NCBI GenBank assembly: GCA_018816665.1
Contig: JAHIVM010000276.1
Coordinates: 1-5,660 of the forward strand
Direction: 5' to 3'
DNA: 5,660 bases
Source of the DNA: Candidatus Zixiibacteriota bacterium
GTDB taxonomy: Bacteria > Zixibacteria > MSB-5A5 > GN15 > FEB-12
The translations under genes and the position numbers were made by a program. Below are positions 5,544 to 5,660 of this stretch, piece by piece (position 1 is the stretch's first letter; every line of letters starts with the position of its first letter). The notes beneath the pieces are model-generated. The model was not told the DNA's origin. It did not search any database and saw only the letters and a program-made list of their open reading frames with translations.

Positions 5544-5660
5544 AAAAGAATCTACAACACCCACTCGTCAACATCCAGAGGAACGTCGCGTTTACCCTCA
5601 TACCAATTGAAACTCGACCGTCACCAATCACACGGTGACCCGACCAGTCCACGCTTGACC

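Larger units (their letters stand above)
5321..5660. other. Gene-free, repeat-rich right edge
   Basis: No supported gene in about 340 bases. A minus-strand frame (5329-5652, GTG start) runs through several palindromes, lacks a ribosome binding site and looks like nothing known. Besides the hairpins listed separately, the word GTGCCCCACCGC occurs twice (5372-5383 and 5522-5533), the first followed by a decayed right arm (AAGTGG). GTCACC (5620-5625) pairs with GGTGAC (5634-5639). This looks like an accumulation site for small palindromic elements. Confidence 0.5.

Noticed and set aside
5329..5652. Minus-strand 107-codon frame at the right edge
   Set aside because: It runs through several hairpins, starts with GTG without a ribosome binding site, and looks like translated repeat DNA.

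Overview
The window suggests a GC-rich bacterium of the FCB assemblage (Bacteroidota/Fibrobacterota relatives, or candidate lineages such as Zixibacteria, KSB1 or Marinimicrobia). The main evidence is that the second gene ends in a canonical type IX secretion (T9SS) sorting domain containing QNYPNPFNPTT and a GVYFYRLEAG...KMILLK ending. Multidomain secreted proteins of this kind, and hairpin-rich intergenic DNA, are typical of those lineages. The phylum assignment is inference. I see no phage, CRISPR, tRNA or rRNA signal.

Layout: 1-203 is a leader with several small GC-rich inverted repeats. 204-1718 (+) encodes a complete 504-residue family M32 zinc carboxypeptidase with all family motifs intact, followed by a strong intrinsic terminator (1794-1830). 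That terminator is the left end of a roughly 150-bp structured intergenic repeat (copy 1, 1794-1950). 1951-2226 is a leader in which I recognise nothing. 2236-4917 (+) encodes an 893-residue exported protein: signal peptide, concanavalin A-like jelly roll, six-bladed TolB/PD40-type propeller, carboxypeptidase-regulatory-like beta-sandwich, an unassigned helical module starting FWWWK, and a T9SS C-terminal domain. It has its own terminator (4970-5009). 5010-5660 holds no convincing gene. It is packed with perfect or near-perfect palindromes, a second, degraded and truncated copy of the intergenic repeat (5180-5320), and two hairpins that share an 11-nt core but have different, self-complementary arms.

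The two genes share a strand, but a strong terminator and about 500 bp separate them, so they are probably independent transcription units. One is a cytoplasmic peptide-processing enzyme and the other a cell-surface or secreted protein; nothing shows that they act together. The protein genes are recognisable. The less ordinary content is the intergenic DNA: at least two families of palindromic repeats that look like non-autonomous, REP-like elements, plus the unassigned helical module of the secreted protein.
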